From Zygnema cylindricum (taxonomy: Eukaryota > Streptophyta > Zygnematophyceae > Zygnematales > Zygnemataceae), in contig JBBHKE010003363.1 in assembly GCA_037447655.1 (NCBI GenBank), positions 1 through 64,000 on the forward strand: a stretch of 64,000 nt of DNA. The letters run 5' to 3'. Within the stretch, counting starts at the first letter, position 1; every line of letters starts with the position of its first letter. The notes under the pieces were generated by a model. It did not search any database. It was given only the letters and a program-made list of their open reading frames with translations, and was not told the DNA's origin. This document shows positions 42,400 through 53,270 of this stretch, in pieces. The position numbers and the translations under genes were made by a program.

Positions 42400-43165
42400 A
42401 GACTGCGACGGCCGATTACAACATTGATTCTAACAGCAAACACCTTCGTATAGAAATTCTCTTTGTTCAGCTTAATACTTGTTGAAGCATCAACAATAAC
42501 CTCAATTCCCAAAATACAATTCACCTCCCTCATATTCATAACCTTAAAAATATTCACCCAAATAACTCTTCAATTCAATTGTTCTTGTTTACTATGTATT
42601 CTTTTTCTGGTGACCTTTGCTTTATGTTGCATTTCTCCTTTTTTGCCTGTAATGAATATTTTTGCTAGGCTACTAAATTTTTATTTATTACCATCTTCAT
42701 TTTTTTTTTGTGAAAGGGAGAGAAAATGAGAGAGAGAGAGAAAGAGAGAGAGAAAGAGACGGGGGCATTGGAAATAGGAAATATAGAGGTTGAAGAAAGA
42801 GAGGGAGGATTATCATAAAATTGGAAGGTTGAGCTTTCTAATCCTAAGCATTGAAGACAACTAAACATTGGTCATTGACAAACTCGCAAACACCTCCGTA
42901 CAGGAATTTTCTTTGCTCAATCTAATACATAATAATTAATCAATTAATCTTACTTAAAATCAATCTTAATAATAAGATCCATATTAGATTACTTATCTCA
43001 TATTCATAACCTTAAAAATGTTCACCCAAATAACTCTATAAATCAATAATTCTATCCAAATGTTATCTGTATAAATTGTAAAGATGATTTAAACTTCACT
43101 TACACCTTTTAAATAAACTGAAATTATCCTTACAAGAGCAAAATGTGTCCAAACTTGTTTGGTTG
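42400..43165 (-). pseudogene. Element K RT fragment 1
   Basis: It contains NMREVNCILGIEVIVDASTS (42557-42463), then a purine-rich inset at 42710-42830, and the upstream RT part to 43165 (VYLKGVSE-type sequence near 43100). It joins LTR-like sequence near 43165. Confidence 0.65.
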
Positions 43166-43789
43166 CTAAATTCATCTGAGATTAAGTGAATAGTATTTGT
43201 AAGATTCCATGCACATTGATCTAGTTTTTTCAGTGCTTTCGTGGCGCTTTGATACTCATCATGTAGTATCATTTTTTTCTCTTCTTCAGTAGTTAATTTG
43301 AGTAATTTGTGGGATATACATTGTTGTGCACTTGTGTTTGAAAGGATCATGTACCAAACATAAAGTGCGCTACACACAAGGGGAAGCAATAACCACTCAG
43401 AAAAATCACACATTTACATCGTCATAACAAGAAGGCTTAACACATGCACATTACTTGGTAACAAGAAGGCTTAGCACATACACTTTACTAGCTTGAAGTT
43501 TTTATTCACACTCACACACTCACATAAAACTTTACTCACTTATTTAGTCTCAAAAATCACTTAACACTTGCAGTGTTGAATGACACAAAAAAAAATCGAA
43601 GACCAATATGACACAAAAAAAAATCGAAGACCAATTCCACTGTACCATGAACGTCATACGAAAAAATGATATCTCGGACGAAACAAATCACGACCAATAT
43701 ACAAAATCGACAGTAAAATAATTGAATCGAAAACAATATACCGAGGCGATCGATCCATAGATGCGCTCATTCACATAATTTCCTATCAT
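43166..43789 (-). repeat. Element K LTR-like sequence
   Basis: Its minus-strand start TGATAGGAAATTATGTG follows the purine tract aatgagagggggaa (43790-43803). The part 43270-43560 is also found at 15490-15740. A 28-bp unit with atgacac and an A-run is tandemly duplicated at 43580-43635. Confidence 0.6.
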
Positions 43790-43829
43790 TCCCCCTCTCA
43801 TTGTGGATATCATGATACACAAAACTATA

Positions 43830-44450
43830 TCAAGCCCAACTACGCCTCCCCGAAACAAAAACATCTTTCATTGCTAACTTAACAAGCATACCAGCCACCT
43901 CCTCAACTTTAGGCACAAACAAAAACTCGAACTCCATATCTATCATAAGATTCCCAAAATATGCCATTGAATCCTCATGTGTTTCGCCCTCTTGTGAAAC
44001 AAGGATATTAATCAATGCAATAGAACTCATGCCATCTAACAAGATTTTCGTACACTAAACATTAACGCCCAATTATGCTAACATTTCCTTAACCCAAATG
44101 TGCATTCGTAGCATAACATGCCCCAATGTATCGAGCCTCTATAAAACTCAATGCCATCGTCGGTTAGAGCAGCGAACTCTGTCAAACTACCGCTCCACCG
44201 CAACTAAAAACATAATGATACTAGATTTTACGGAGTCAAAATATCCACCACAATTGGTATCACAGTTGTCGTAAAACTCCGATGCCTCACTTGATTAGAA
44301 CACCAAACCAAGACTCAAAATAATAGCTAAATATCGGGAGATTCATTTTAGTAGCTCCCAATGAATCTTATTCGATAATTGACAGCAGTTGTTGACGGTT
44401 TAAGCTGTAGCAAAAGTCTCCCCCCTTGTCCGAATCTTGACGTACATTAT
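43830..44450 (-). pseudogene. Element K RNase H fragment
   Basis: The frame 44042-43830 encodes MLDGMSSIALINILVSQEGE, then EFLFVPKVEEVAGMLVKLAM, the C-terminal RNase H end. The part to 44450 carries degraded YCDAD-like sequence. Confidence 0.65.
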
Positions 44451-44459
44451 ACAGTCAAT

Positions 44460-46060
44460 TGCTTGTTAGTAACATAAATCAATTGTTTCAATATTCTGTG
44501 ACTTATTTGGCTGAGCTTTCCAATCCTAAGCATTAAAACAACTTTGCGTTAGTCATTGAGAAACTTGCAAACACCTCCGTACAGAAATTATCTTTGCTCA
44601 ATTTAATACTTGCTGAAGTATCAACAATAACCTTAACTCCCAAAACACAATTCACCTCTCTCATATTCGTTACCTTAAAAATGTTAACCCAAATGACTCT
44701 TCAATTCATTAGTCTAATACAACTGTCAAATGTCATTTTAAAATTACCTGCATAAATTGTAAAGATGATTTGAAATTCGTTTACACCCTTCAATTAAACT
44801 TTAATTATCCTTACAATTCCTAAAAAATGCCATTGAATCCTCATGTGTTTTGCCCTCTTGTGAATCAAGGATATTAATGAAAGCAATCGATCTGAAAAGA
44901 TATTCGTACACTGAATATTAACGCCCTATTTTGCTAAATGTGCATTCTTAGCATAACATGTCGCAATCTATCCAGCCTTGTAGGACACAATGTTATTGTC
45001 GGTTAGAGCCGCCAACTCTATGAAACTGTCGGTACACCAAAAAAAAACATAATGAAAGTTGATTTTCCAGAGTCAAATTATCCACCAAAATTGGTATCAC
45101 AATTGTCGTAACAATCCGATGCCTCACTTAATTGGAACACAAAACCAAGGCTCAAAGTACCAGCCAAGTATTAAGAGATTCATTTCAGTAGCTCCCGATG
45201 AATTTTGTTTGATGCATGACTGCACTTATTCACGGTTTAAGTTGTAGCAAAATTGTCCCCCTTTGCCTGCACACTTACGTACATTACATAGTCCATTGCT
45301 TTTCTGTACGTGACATCAATTGTCTCAATATTCTCTGACTAACTTGGCCGAGCTTTCCAATCCTAAGCATTAAAAAAAGCCTAACATTAGTTGTTGAGAA
45401 ACTCGCAAACATCTGTGTACAGAAATTGTCTTTGCTCAACTTAATACTTGTTGAAGCATCAACAATAACCTCAACTCCCAAAACACAATTCATCTCTCTC
45501 ATATTCATAACCTTAAAAATGTTTACCCAAATAGCTCTTCAATTCAACAATTCTATCCAAATGTTATCCGTATAAATTGTAAAGCTGATTTGAACTTCAC
45601 TTACACCTTTCAAATAAACTGAAATTATCCTTACAAGAGCAAAATGTGTCCAAACTTAAAATAGTTGCAAATTTCCAGTCCTCAATGGCTTCATCACACC
45701 ACAAAGCGCCAGGCGCCAAATTTTGTTGTCACCCTCTTCTAAAAATATCATATAAACTTCCTCTTGTAGGTCACCGCCGAGAAACTTTGTCTTGACATCC
45801 ATCTTATGGATGTGTTTTTTACCAGCGGTTGCGAAAGACACTATCCTTTGTTACGAATCAAATATTACCACAAGGCTATAGGTTTCCATATTGTCCACTC
45901 CTCTTTGTTGAAAGACCTTACATACCAATTTGGACGGACCTGTTTCACTCTTGAACACACACTCCCAATCAATATTTTTTTCTCAATAGACACATCTACC
46001 TCTTCACATATTTGATTGTTTGTCACGGACTCGTACTCCCCCCATGTATTCTTTAACATA
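44460..46060 (-). pseudogene. Element K RT and RNase H fragments 2 and 3
   Basis: The RT fingers at 45841-45656 read ATAGKKHIHKMDVKTKFLGG, then DLQEEVYMIF; 45508-45284 reads MREMNCVLGVEVIVDASTS. Between 45290 and 44820 a second RNase H copy resembles 44450-43830. All are heavily mutated. Confidence 0.65.
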
Positions 46061-46079
46061 GTTTACGGATCTTTCAACA

Positions 46080-46444
46080 TTGAGTTGTTGTAGCGAAATC
46101 AAATAATTCAAACAAAATATGGATGGGTATTTAGGGGTTTAAATAGTAATGTTGTTGATTTTACTGAAGTGCGTGAAACAATAAGCTGGATTAGATTTGG
46201 AATTCAAAAGATTTGAGGATTAATGTCTTTCAATGAACGTAGAAGGTAAAAAAAACACAAACAGGTGTAGATTGTAGATGGGTAGGGCTGGAACTAATAG
46301 CAAAATTTTCGGCGCAACAAAAAGAATCTATTGGCCCTTTAGCGTGGCAATGGTTGATTGGTTAGGAAAATATGCGATGTCAGAATAAAAAAGCCAAGAT
46401 TTTCATGTTTAACCCCTCTCTCTTTGTCTCTCTCTCTCTCTTTT

Positions 46445-46488
<44 letters not shown>

Positions 46489-46650
46489 CCTCTCTCTTTC
46501 ACTCAATATTTTTATGAGAATTATTGGAACATGTAAAACTTTTTTTTTTCTTTCAGTGTTCTTGTTTAGGATGTATTCTTTTTGTGGTGCCCTTTGCTTT
46601 ATGTTGTCTCTCTCCTTAAATGCCTGTATTCTTGTTAGGCTACTATATTT
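46080..46650. other. Noncoding inset in element K with (CT)n microsatellite
   Basis: A CT repeat lies at about 46420-46500. The sequence around 46290-46390 (aaattttcggcgcaacaa, agaatctattgg, cctttagcg) resembles 49020-49090. The region 46680-46790 resembles the purine segment near 14355. No gene is seen. Confidence 0.55.
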
Positions 46651-47460
46651 TTATTTATTGCCATCTTCATTTATTTCTGGTGAAAGGGAGAGAAAGGGAA
46701 GAGAGAGAAAGACAGGGACATTAGAAATGGGAAATGGAGAGGTTGAAGAAAAGGAGGGAGGATTATCAAAAAATTGGAAGGTTGAGCTTTCCAATCCTAA
46801 GCATTGAGAACAACTTAACATTAGTAATTGAGAAACGTGCAAACACCCCCTATAGAAAATCGCTTTGCTCAATCTATTACTTGTTGAAGCATCAGCAATA
46901 ACCTTAACTCCTAAAATACAATTCACCTCTCTCATTATAGTTACCTAAAATTTTTCACCCAACTGACTCATCAAAAATTAGTCCGATCCAGCAGTCATTT
47001 GCCATTATAAAATTATCCGAATGAATTGTAAAGATGATTTGAACTTCACCTACACCTTTCAAATAAACGGAAATTATCCTTACAAGAGCAAAATGTGTCC
47101 AAACTTTATATAGTTGCAAATATATAGTCCTCAATGCCTTCATCCCACCATAAAGCGATAGCCGACAAGTTTTCTCATCACCCCTGTCTGAAAATATCAT
47201 ATAAACTTCCTCTTGTAGATTAACGCTGAGCAAATTTGTCTTGAAATCCGTCTGATGGTTGTATTATTTACCAGCGGTTGTGAAGGACACTATTCTTTGT
47301 TATGAAACATATTTCACCACATTGCCATAGGTTTCCATATTGTCCACTCTTCTTTGTTGGAGGACCTTACCTACCAATTTGGACCAACCTGTTTTGCTCT
47401 TGAACACACACTCCCAATCAATCCCTTTCTTCCCAACAGACAACCAACCGATTAGTTATG
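46651..47460 (-). pseudogene. Element K RT fragment 4
   Basis: 46935-46651 reads MREVNCILGVKVIADASTS; 47233-46955 reads LQEEVYMIFSDRGDEKTCRL, YKVWTHFALVRII and IFTIHSDNFIMAND. The latter replaces the YVDD motif by HSDN, so it is inactive. Confidence 0.7.
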
Positions 47461-47479
47461 AGGTGGCAAAAAATGTCAA

Positions 47480-48145
47480 TTTATACAAACTTTGAAAGAG
47501 AGAGGTGAGTGTCTATTCAAAATTGCTAAGTCCTAACCCCTCTCACAATCCCTATCTATAGCAGTACGAACCAATCAAATAAGTGTACAGTAGAGAAAGG
47601 TACTACGGCCGATGTCCTTTCTATACGGCTTGTGTACGACAAGGCCAGTGGTGGATGCGTGTTAACATTCCACTCGTCCTTATGTTCCTCGGAATTCTCG
47701 CGACCAAATGTTATCCCTCCTCGTGGCGCCAAGTCATGCCAAGTCAAAAAACGCCAAAGTGACCATTCCGGGATCATGGCGACAATATGAGCCGTTGGAT
47801 CAAATCCGACATTAAATGTTAACCGTCGAAACAAATGTCCGATTCATTTGTTTTGTGCGAGATCATGTTCGTATAGTACATTAACTATTTCTATGTTCCT
47901 TCATTTATAATTCAGTTAATCGGCTTCAAGATCGTAACACAATTTAAGTATTTATTAAACCCTATGTAATTCAACGAACTTCTACGACAGACTGGTTAGA
48001 GTTGACGGCTCCGCCTAGCTTTGCCGGTGGGAGGTTCGAGTCCAGCCGGACTCAAACTTTTGTTGCGAGTGACTTATGTCACTCTTTAGTCTTGCCTATG
48101 GAGCTGAGGCAGCCATGGCTTCACTACTCTCTCTCTCTTTCAGTG
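47480..48145 (-). repeat. LTR M1 of the GTAC-rich family
   Basis: It has the same block order as the H LTR: tgctaagtcctaacccctctc, a gtacg cluster with tgtacgacaaggcc, tattaaaccctatg, the tRNA-like block and gcagccatggcttc. It is clearly diverged from its neighbour M2, so the two are not a recent LTR pair. Confidence 0.65.
47984..48050 (+). other. tRNA-like block in LTR M1
   Basis: The plus strand has cagactggttagagt (A-box-like, 47988-48002) and ggttcgagtcc (48033-48043), an excellent B-box match, at the spacing expected within a tRNA. The T-stem and acceptor stem do not pair well, so it is a degenerate tRNA-derived sequence. It is antisense to the LTR. Confidence 0.55.
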
Positions 48146-48149
48146 ACTA

Positions 48150-48285
48150 CTGAAATTGTGTAACCCACAGAATGAGCAGCCTATGTAAAGCCTCTTGGAT
48201 AATATTTGACCCTTTCGCTTTCCCACTGAATAAGTGTCGCCCACGCTTACAAATATTTTGACCACCCTTACCCTTGTGAGGACAA
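48150..48285 (-). repeat. Retrotransposon leader between two LTRs
   Basis: It matches window positions 386-500 in reverse complement and the H leader. No gag or pol separates it from LTR M1. Confidence 0.55.
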
Positions 48286-48985
48286 GACCCCCCTGAGTCA
48301 AACGTAAAAAGAATCACTGAATTTGCTCCACTGTGGCTGGCCAAAGATGGCCTATAAATACAAAAGGTCACCTGGAGAGAGGCGCCTCAAACACGCTAAG
48401 TCCCTTAACTCCTACTCACAACTACTTACTACTCTACCCTCGGCCAATCAAAAGGGTATATAGTACAAGAAGGTACAGTGGCCGATTGTACTTCTTGTAC
48501 GACCATTGTATAACATGGCCTTCTGGTTGACACTTGTCAACATGGGAGCCATCGTTCCTCCTCCCATCCTTTTCGGCGCCCAATGATGTGGCGCCACGTG
48601 GCACAGCGCGCCGCTAAGTTCGATAGCCGCCAAAGATTCATGCGTGTTTGGCGGGGGCAACAACGTCTGTCCGATCGTGTATTTTACACGGTTAGATTCG
48701 CGCCCGCGAGCTATGTTTGAGTATAGATGCCGTTTCCTCAATTTTGGTCTAATTTAATGAAAGTGACGTTTTGCGTAAAACTTTATATACATAGCAAACT
48801 GAATTTGTGTATCGTTTTGTTAACGCCTTAATGGTTAAGGCGTACGTTTATGTAATACTATGTAGGCCCAAGTTCAAATCTTGTTCAGGCTATATTTTGG
48901 AAATCTATTAATATGTCTGCCTGTCTGCCTGTTTCTTTCTGACTATGGCGGCAGCCATGGTGACTCTCTCTCTCTCTCTCTCTTC
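48286..48985 (-). repeat. LTR M2 of the GTAC-rich family
   Basis: It matches 1-385 in reverse complement (cttgtacgaccattgta, and gaaggtacagtggcc) and H LTR block order. A (CT)n run is at its right end, next to gcagccatggtgac. tRNA-like sequence is at 48821-48890. Confidence 0.65.
48821..48890 (+). other. tRNA-like block in LTR M2
   Basis: The plus strand reads cgccttaatggttaagg (A-box-like) and, 50 bases from its start, agttcaaatct (48871-48881, B-box-like). The position within the LTR is the same as in M1 and H. Confidence 0.5.
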
Positions 48986-50434
48986 ACTCTAGACTCTAAT
49001 TTAAGAAGTAAATACAAGTTGCGAAATTTTTGGCACAACGAAATGAATCAATTGATCCTTTAGTGCAGCATTAGCTTATTCTTTAAGAAAATATGAGCTG
49101 TCAGATTAATAGTTTAGCATTAGTTAGTAGGAGTCAAAGTTGATCAACCATTGGCCCATGTACAAACCTGTTTAACGGAGCTTACGCTTTGGCTAGGATT
49201 TTCTTGGGCGACGAGAATATGATGTGAAATAGTGCAATGAGCATTTTGCATTAGAAATATCTATGTTATTAATGATTTATCGTTGTTGAGAGAGGAGATC
49301 ACTATAAGGAGGGAGATAACCGACTTTTGAATGTGAATGTATTTTATGTGAATGTGGGTTTTTCAATTGATGGACTGAGTGGATGCGAAGAAATGTTTTG
49401 ATAGGGCTTATGAGAGTAGGAAAAACGTGTTGCACATGTAATCAAATATTTGGTTAAAAGCAAAGGAGATACGTGCTCACCCAAAAATCAACTTCCTTGA
49501 CTAATAAAGGTGCTCTAACCCGAAAGAAAGGATGAAACCACAACATATAGGGGGAGGCGATTAGTGGGAAAAAAAGTGGTCACATCACTAGGGGCCGCTG
49601 GTGAGATCTCGGGCCTAGGTCGAATGGACTAAGGCAGTGTGGGTCGTGTAGCTAAGGTTGAATCTCACTCCAATCACCCAGAGGCCAAACAAACATATCT
49701 TATTCATGTGTGGAGGTAAGGCTTAGAGCCAAGAATAGTGTGGATGTGAGGTTTAGAAAATGAATGACTTTGGAGGGTTGGAAAATGGGAAACTTGATAG
49801 TAAAGAATTAAAAAAAGTGGAATTTAGTTTTTCGGAGAAATTGAGTCTTAAAACTGTGGGAAATCATAGCTCTGTCACTTTGAAGGCTACATCATTTTAC
49901 CGCAACAATGTTTGATGGAAATGTTTGTTTTTTTTGTTTTAATGTTATTAAAATGTATAAGTAGAATTGATAATGAATTTTTCTTGTATATATTTGCTAC
50001 TTATATTATTTTATAGATTCTTTAGATTTTACCTTTTAAAAGTAAATTACTAGGAGGAGAGGGAAGGCTTAGATTGGAGAAAATTTGGGAGTTTTAATCC
50101 TCTGCCAGCATTTCTGGATAATTACATACTATCCTATTCTGTTTTGTTTTTTCTTTGAGTGGTAATGGTTTATTCTACATGGAAACTTGAAATAGAAAAT
50201 AGATTGAAAGTGTTAAAATAAATTTTTGTAAAGTTAATTGGAAGAGTTAATGACCATGTGATTATAGCTGATGAGATAACGTTAAGATTAAGAAATGTTT
50301 TGAAAGATTTTAATGAAAAATTGAATGTTTCGAACCATAAGTTGGATGAGCCAATCAACTAGACGACATTGTTTACTCTGAATAATCATTTTCCGATGAA
50401 ACTTAAAGCCGGCCTCTTGAAGTACGTCAAACAA
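48986..50434. other. Unassigned AT-rich region
   Basis: The start resembles 46290-46390. No recognised gene. A plus-strand stretch at 50165-50360 reads as a charged, helix-prone peptide (DEITLRLRNVLKDFNEKLN) but is interrupted by stops and unsupported. Confidence 0.45.
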
Positions 50435-50690
50435 TTATTGAGGATGCTCTAGGTGCTCTGAGAAAGTCAGTGAGAAAATAATCACATCATCAATGTAAGA
50501 CTTCGCACAATCCACCCCTTTGAAATCTTCATCCATAGCCATTTGAAATCTTAAAGGTGCATTTTTAAGACCAAATGGCATGTAACACTGTTCATACAAA
50601 CGGTTTCCCCGTAGAAAGCAGTCTTTTTCTTGTGAGTGGGTTCCAAAGGCGGATTCGCATAACACCCTAACATTTATGAGGAAAAAAATT
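50435..50690 (-). pseudogene. Ty3/gypsy reverse transcriptase fragment
   Basis: The frame encodes ESAFGTHSQ, LYEQCYMPFGLKNAPLRFQM, and SYIDDVIIFSLTFSEHLEHP. MPFGLKNAP.RFQ followed by (Y)IDDVIIFS and EHLEH is diagnostic of Ty3/gypsy RT. About 85 residues remain; both sides lack further domains. It is the only gypsy trace I see here. Confidence 0.85.
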
Positions 50691-51889
50691 GCCATTTGTT
50701 TACTTTTTTTTTTTTTTTTTTTTAGTTTTTTTTTTAAATTGTATAAGTGTTTAGTGTGAATGTTATAAGAGGGTATTGGAAACTTGGTTTCCTTATAAAC
50801 ACTCATTTTTTTTTGCTTAGACCATTTTTGATGGTTCGGGCAATTATGGCCTAGCGGTTTTCCTTTTTAGGTATTTTCAAATTAAGGTCCTCACCGATGC
50901 TTAGAGTGATGGTTGAAACAATACTGTAGTTAGTGTCTTTGGGTGTTTTAATGCCGTTCTTACGACTTTTGAAACTTGTTTAACCGAGCTTTTTTCAAGA
51001 ATTTGTTTCGCATCCCAAGGTTTCATTTTCTTTCTATTTTTCATAGATGATTTTATTGCTTCTTATCTGGCGGGTTTAAGCTTTAACTTTCCTAGATTGA
51101 CCAATTAGTGAGTGAGTTAATTTTTTTTGAAGTTATCCAAGTTTATTGTATTAAGAACTAGATCGTGGATGCTTCTACGGACGTTATAGACACCCTCACC
51201 CCGACCCTCTCCCTCCCCTACCTCCTCTTCAAGCCAGTTCCTTTCCTTGTCCCTCATCTTGTCCCTCTCCCCTATACATCTCCCTCGTCCTCACAATCTT
51301 AGTGCTTTTGTTTTCCTTGCTTTTTGCAAGCATGTTATTATTGTTGTGGAATGACTTGAAAACTAACAAATGCTGCAAAATCTCACATTGTCAACTCAGC
51401 AAAAGACCACCAACAATCCCTTACAGAAATGGTCAACTTTGACTAACTGACCCTCTGAAACAAACAACCACTTATGAGTGTAACAAGGCTCACTTATAAC
51501 ATATAATTAGGTTAACAATCTGACATAATTTCACGTACAGCCTCTTATCACACACTTAATAACATGAAAATAAAGATAACCATAAAAGACATTTCTCTTA
51601 CTTGTGAACTTGTACAAGTTACTTCATAATTTACGAAGTCCTAATTCATACAAATAGACTCTACCAAATAACAAACCAACCAATCAGAACATAGTGTAGC
51701 ATTGTATAATACTGTCTGTTTTTTCTATATAGTATAATTAATTCTAAATACTATATTACCCTAAGAAAAACTCTGGTTTCTCTCCATAATTTTCTAATAT
51801 ATAGTGTACACACTAAACTACTAATGGGGTTACGAAAAAGCTTACCATGGTAAAAACATTTCATCAACAATCTGAAATTTTTCTTTAGT
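50691..51889. other. Unassigned region with T-run and pyrimidine segment
   Basis: A long T-run lies at about 50702-50735. 51180-51300 is the reverse complement of the right end of the purine tract near 20110-20240. From 51342 (TGTTGTGGAATGAC) an LTR-like stretch similar in style to E1 may begin, perhaps the LTR of element G, but its ends cannot be fixed. Confidence 0.4.
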
Positions 51890-52210
51890 CATCCGCGTAC
51901 AGTCTTTACTGTTGTTGCACTAACTTTTGCATCTACCCTTTCGAACCTCTTTGACATGTTTCCTATGGCTTCTTTTTGTGTTAATATGATTATTTTGTTC
52001 TATTTATCCCTCCTTACTTATAACATTAGAATATATTTCGCCACACTAAATCCCTTTTCTCAAACAAAGTATTCAAAGCTACATTCACTTTTTTTATTTC
52101 AGTCAAAGATTTGCTAATTATGAGCATATCATCAACACAAACCGATATCATCTGCAATAAACACCACCCCATCATCTTCTTCCATTATGAAGAAGGAATG
52201 GTCTGAACTG
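51890..52210 (-). pseudogene. Element G reverse transcriptase, C-terminal piece
   Basis: The minus strand gives SSDHSFFIMEEDDG, VFIADDIGLCVDDMLIISKS, LTEIKKVNVALNTLFEKGF, the copia RT around the catalytic motif (CVDD in place of YVDD). It is the continuation of 59530-59760; the RT of G was split by insertion of element F at 52211/59529. Confidence 0.75.
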
Positions 52211-52309
52211 TGAAAGATAACAAGACAAAAAAATTGTACAACAGACACAAGACAACATAATTGCACAATAGACGGACAACGAAGAATGTATTCTTCTGTA
52301 ATTCAATAT
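52211..52309 (-). repeat. 3' LTR of element F, left part
   Basis: It matches 58997-59065 and beyond: TGAAAGATAACAAGAC start, then gaagaatgtattcttctgtaa against acaatgtattcctctgtaa. It breaks at AATAT (52305-52309). Confidence 0.8.
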
Positions 52310-52344
52310 CAGTATATAAATAAGGGAACGTTGTTCGCCACCTC

Positions 52345-52510
52345 TGCGAAACCTTATAAAGGCGGTAGGCGGAGTGTCTATCTTCAATTTTTTCCGTCGA
52401 AACCTTATATAGGCGGTAGGCGGAGTGTCTATCTTCGATTTTTTCCGTCCGTCTGCGAAACCTTATATAGGCGGTAGGCGGAGTGTCTATCTTCGATTTT
52501 TTCTGTCCGT
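52345..52510. repeat. Minisatellite, three units of 51-58 bp
   Basis: Units contain cgaaaccttatataggcggt and aggcggagtgtctatcttc; accttat starts at 52351, 52402 and 52460. The spacing differs by a seven-base addition (cgtctgc). Confidence 0.9.
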
Positions 52511-52515
52511 CCGCA

Positions 52516-53270
52516 GTAAGGACCGCCGTACCGCTGGCACAATGTAACGGTGCCGCCCGTACCGCCGTACGGATGGCGAAATCTTATATTGCAAGTTGTC
52601 GGTGTGCAGACCACCATACGGTTGGCATACTCTAACATTGCCAACCGTCGGTGTGCAGAGCGCCGTGCGGTTAGTTAAACCTAACATTGCCACCCGTCGG
52701 TGTGCAAACCGCCGTACGGTTGGCGTAATCTAACATTGCCAACCGTCGATGTGCAGACCGCCGTACGGTTGGCGCAACCTAACATTGCCACCCGTCGGTG
52801 TGCAAACCGCCGTAGAGATGGCATAATCTAACATTGCCAACCGTCGGTGTGAAGACTGATGTACGGCTGGCCTAATCTAACATTGCCAATCGTCGGTATG
52901 CAGACCGCTGTACTGATGGCGTATTTTAACGTTGCCGTGCGTCATTGTGCAAATTGCCGTACAGATGGCGTAATGTAACATTGTCGTGCGTCGCTGTGCA
53001 GACTGTCATACGGATGGCGTAATTTAACGTTGTCGTGTGTCGTTGTGCGACCGCCGTACAAATGGGGTAATGTAACATTGGCGTGCGTCGTTGTGCAGAC
53101 CGCCGTACGGAAGGCATAATTTAACGTTGTCGTGCGTCGTTGTGCAGATCGCCGTACGGATGGGCTAATGCAACATTGTCGTGCGTCGCTGTGCAGATCG
53201 TCGTACGGATGGCGTAATGTAACATTGCCGTGCGTCGCTGTGCATACCGGATTACGGATAGCGTAATGTA
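52516..53270. repeat. Minisatellite, about 15 units of 49 bp
   Basis: The unit has gccgtacggttggcgtaatc followed by taacattgccaaccgtcggt and gtgcagacc. Successive gccgta starts at 52711, 52760 and 52809 fix the 49-base period. Left-hand units carry ccgtcggtgtgcag, right-hand units tgcgtcgttgtgcag, so the array has two subfamilies in blocks. Most units contain the palindrome CCGTACGG or a near version. Frames across it are shadows, since 49 is not a multiple of three. Confidence 0.92.

Larger units (their letters stand above)
42400..47460 (-). mobile_element. Element K complex: shuffled copia RT, RNase H and LTR pieces
   Basis: At least four minus-strand RT pieces from one family are recognisable: 47460-46790, 46060-45290, 44820-44500 and 43165-42400, sharing MREVNCILGVEVIVDASTS and KGVGEVQIIFTI-type sequence. 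RNase H remains lie at 45290-44820 and 44450-43830. A PPT and LTR start lie at 43789-43800. All frames carry many stops. Nested insertion or tandem duplication followed by decay would give this. Confidence 0.7.

Noticed and set aside
47984-48050. Functional tRNA gene
   Set aside because: A and B boxes are good, but the acceptor and T stems mispair and there is no clear anticodon arm.
50165-50360. Plus-strand coiled-coil-like peptide
   Set aside because: Stops interrupt it and no splice sites or related sequence support a gene.
52516-53270. Possible CRISPR-like or coding repeat
   Set aside because: Units are contiguous without spacers, and the genome is eukaryotic; the 49-bp period is not a multiple of three, so frames through it are not repeated peptides of a gene.
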